64,000 nt of DNA from Haliclona indistincta (lineage: Eukaryota > Porifera > Demospongiae > Haplosclerida > Chalinidae), in contig OZ024785.1 of assembly GCA_964017065.1 (NCBI GenBank), positions 10,743,086 through 10,807,085 on the forward strand, written 5' to 3'. The position numbers were made by a program, and so were the translations under genes. This document shows, piece by piece, positions 63,722-64,000 of this stretch; positions within the stretch are counted from its first letter, which is position 1, and every line of letters begins with the position of its first letter. The notes below the pieces were generated by a model that did no database searches, was not told the origin of the DNA, and saw only the letters and a list, made by a program, of their open reading frames with translations.

Positions 63722-64000
63722 AGTTTCCTGGCTTAAAGTGGAAGCAGAAGGAAAAGTGTACAAGCATCCATTAATGAGTTCGAGAGATGCCGCCGAAGGC
63801 TGAACCTTATGCAGTTTTTAAAAGATCTTAAAGGACCATGCCAAACAAGATGTTCAATGCCTTTAGAATTCTCTGTTTATCATTCAGAGCTTGTTTCTCC
63901 CATCCCAATGATGGTTCACCCATGCTATGAGCAGAAGCGAGACAGAGAATTGTATTTGTTGTTGATTACGTCATCAAGTGTTTCCAGGAATTGCACAGGT
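63722..64000 (+). other. Possible exon of a gene running off the window
   Basis: A plus-strand frame from about 63738 reads SRRKSVQASINEFERCRRRL and remains open to the window end. It may be the next exon of the gene at 62100, because the MITE between them lies in what would be an intron. No domain recognised. Confidence 0.3.

Overview
The window looks like a repeat-dense stretch of a metazoan nuclear genome, most likely a sponge (probably a demosponge) or a similar early-branching marine invertebrate. The reasons are AT-rich sequence, very short introns (about 50 to 150 bases) with clear GT/GC-AG borders, an RLK/Pelle-IRAK-like kinase fragment, and a mix of Helitron, Sola-like, hAT, CACTA-like and Ty3/gypsy elements. 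The species is inference; no host housekeeping gene, rRNA or tRNA is recognisable. Almost all coding capacity belongs to mobile elements or to genes broken by them.

Layout. 460-7650: a Helitron whose Rep-helicase gene begins with a run of near-identical 69-base micro-exons and is broken only by two in-frame stops, followed by a convergent, intact RPA-like single-strand DNA-binding gene and a 52-base tandem repeat. 7650-10188: decayed sequence with one small gene of unknown function. 10189-24330: an interval bounded by matching 12-base inverted ends with CTAAG-rich subterminal repeats. It holds two coiled-coil genes of unknown function, retropepsin, CACTA-like and hAT debris, and a seven-exon BEN-domain gene whose last exon is interrupted by a 4.27-kb Sola-like transposon with 4-base AGCA target duplications. 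24331-28190: a PHD-finger exon, GC-rich hairpin repeats and a retroelement-like CCCH zinc-finger gene.

28190-58628: a tandem triplication. Units A, B and C each carry (i) a block of about 430 bases with 3' exons of an unknown gene, (ii) a transposon of about 5 kb with inverted repeats of about 400 bases that encodes a DMAP1-binding-domain/coiled-coil protein and a Ulp1-protease plus PHD-finger protein but no recognisable transposase, and (iii) in A and B, the N-lobe exons of an RLK/Pelle-IRAK-like kinase. The copies share an ancestral frameshift in the protease, so they arose by segmental duplication and not by fresh transposition; B and C are closest. Two unrelated Ty3/gypsy elements then landed in the array: a frameshifted one in unit B (166-base LTRs, GTTTT target duplication) and an apparently intact one in unit C (matching 135-base LTRs, GCCCA target duplication).

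58629-64000: a small five-exon gene of unknown function, a GAAATC-rich array related to one inside the triplicated transposon, a near-perfect 324-base palindrome, exons of another unknown gene with an AT-hook-like motif, a 21-base tandem repeat and a TTAA-flanked MITE.
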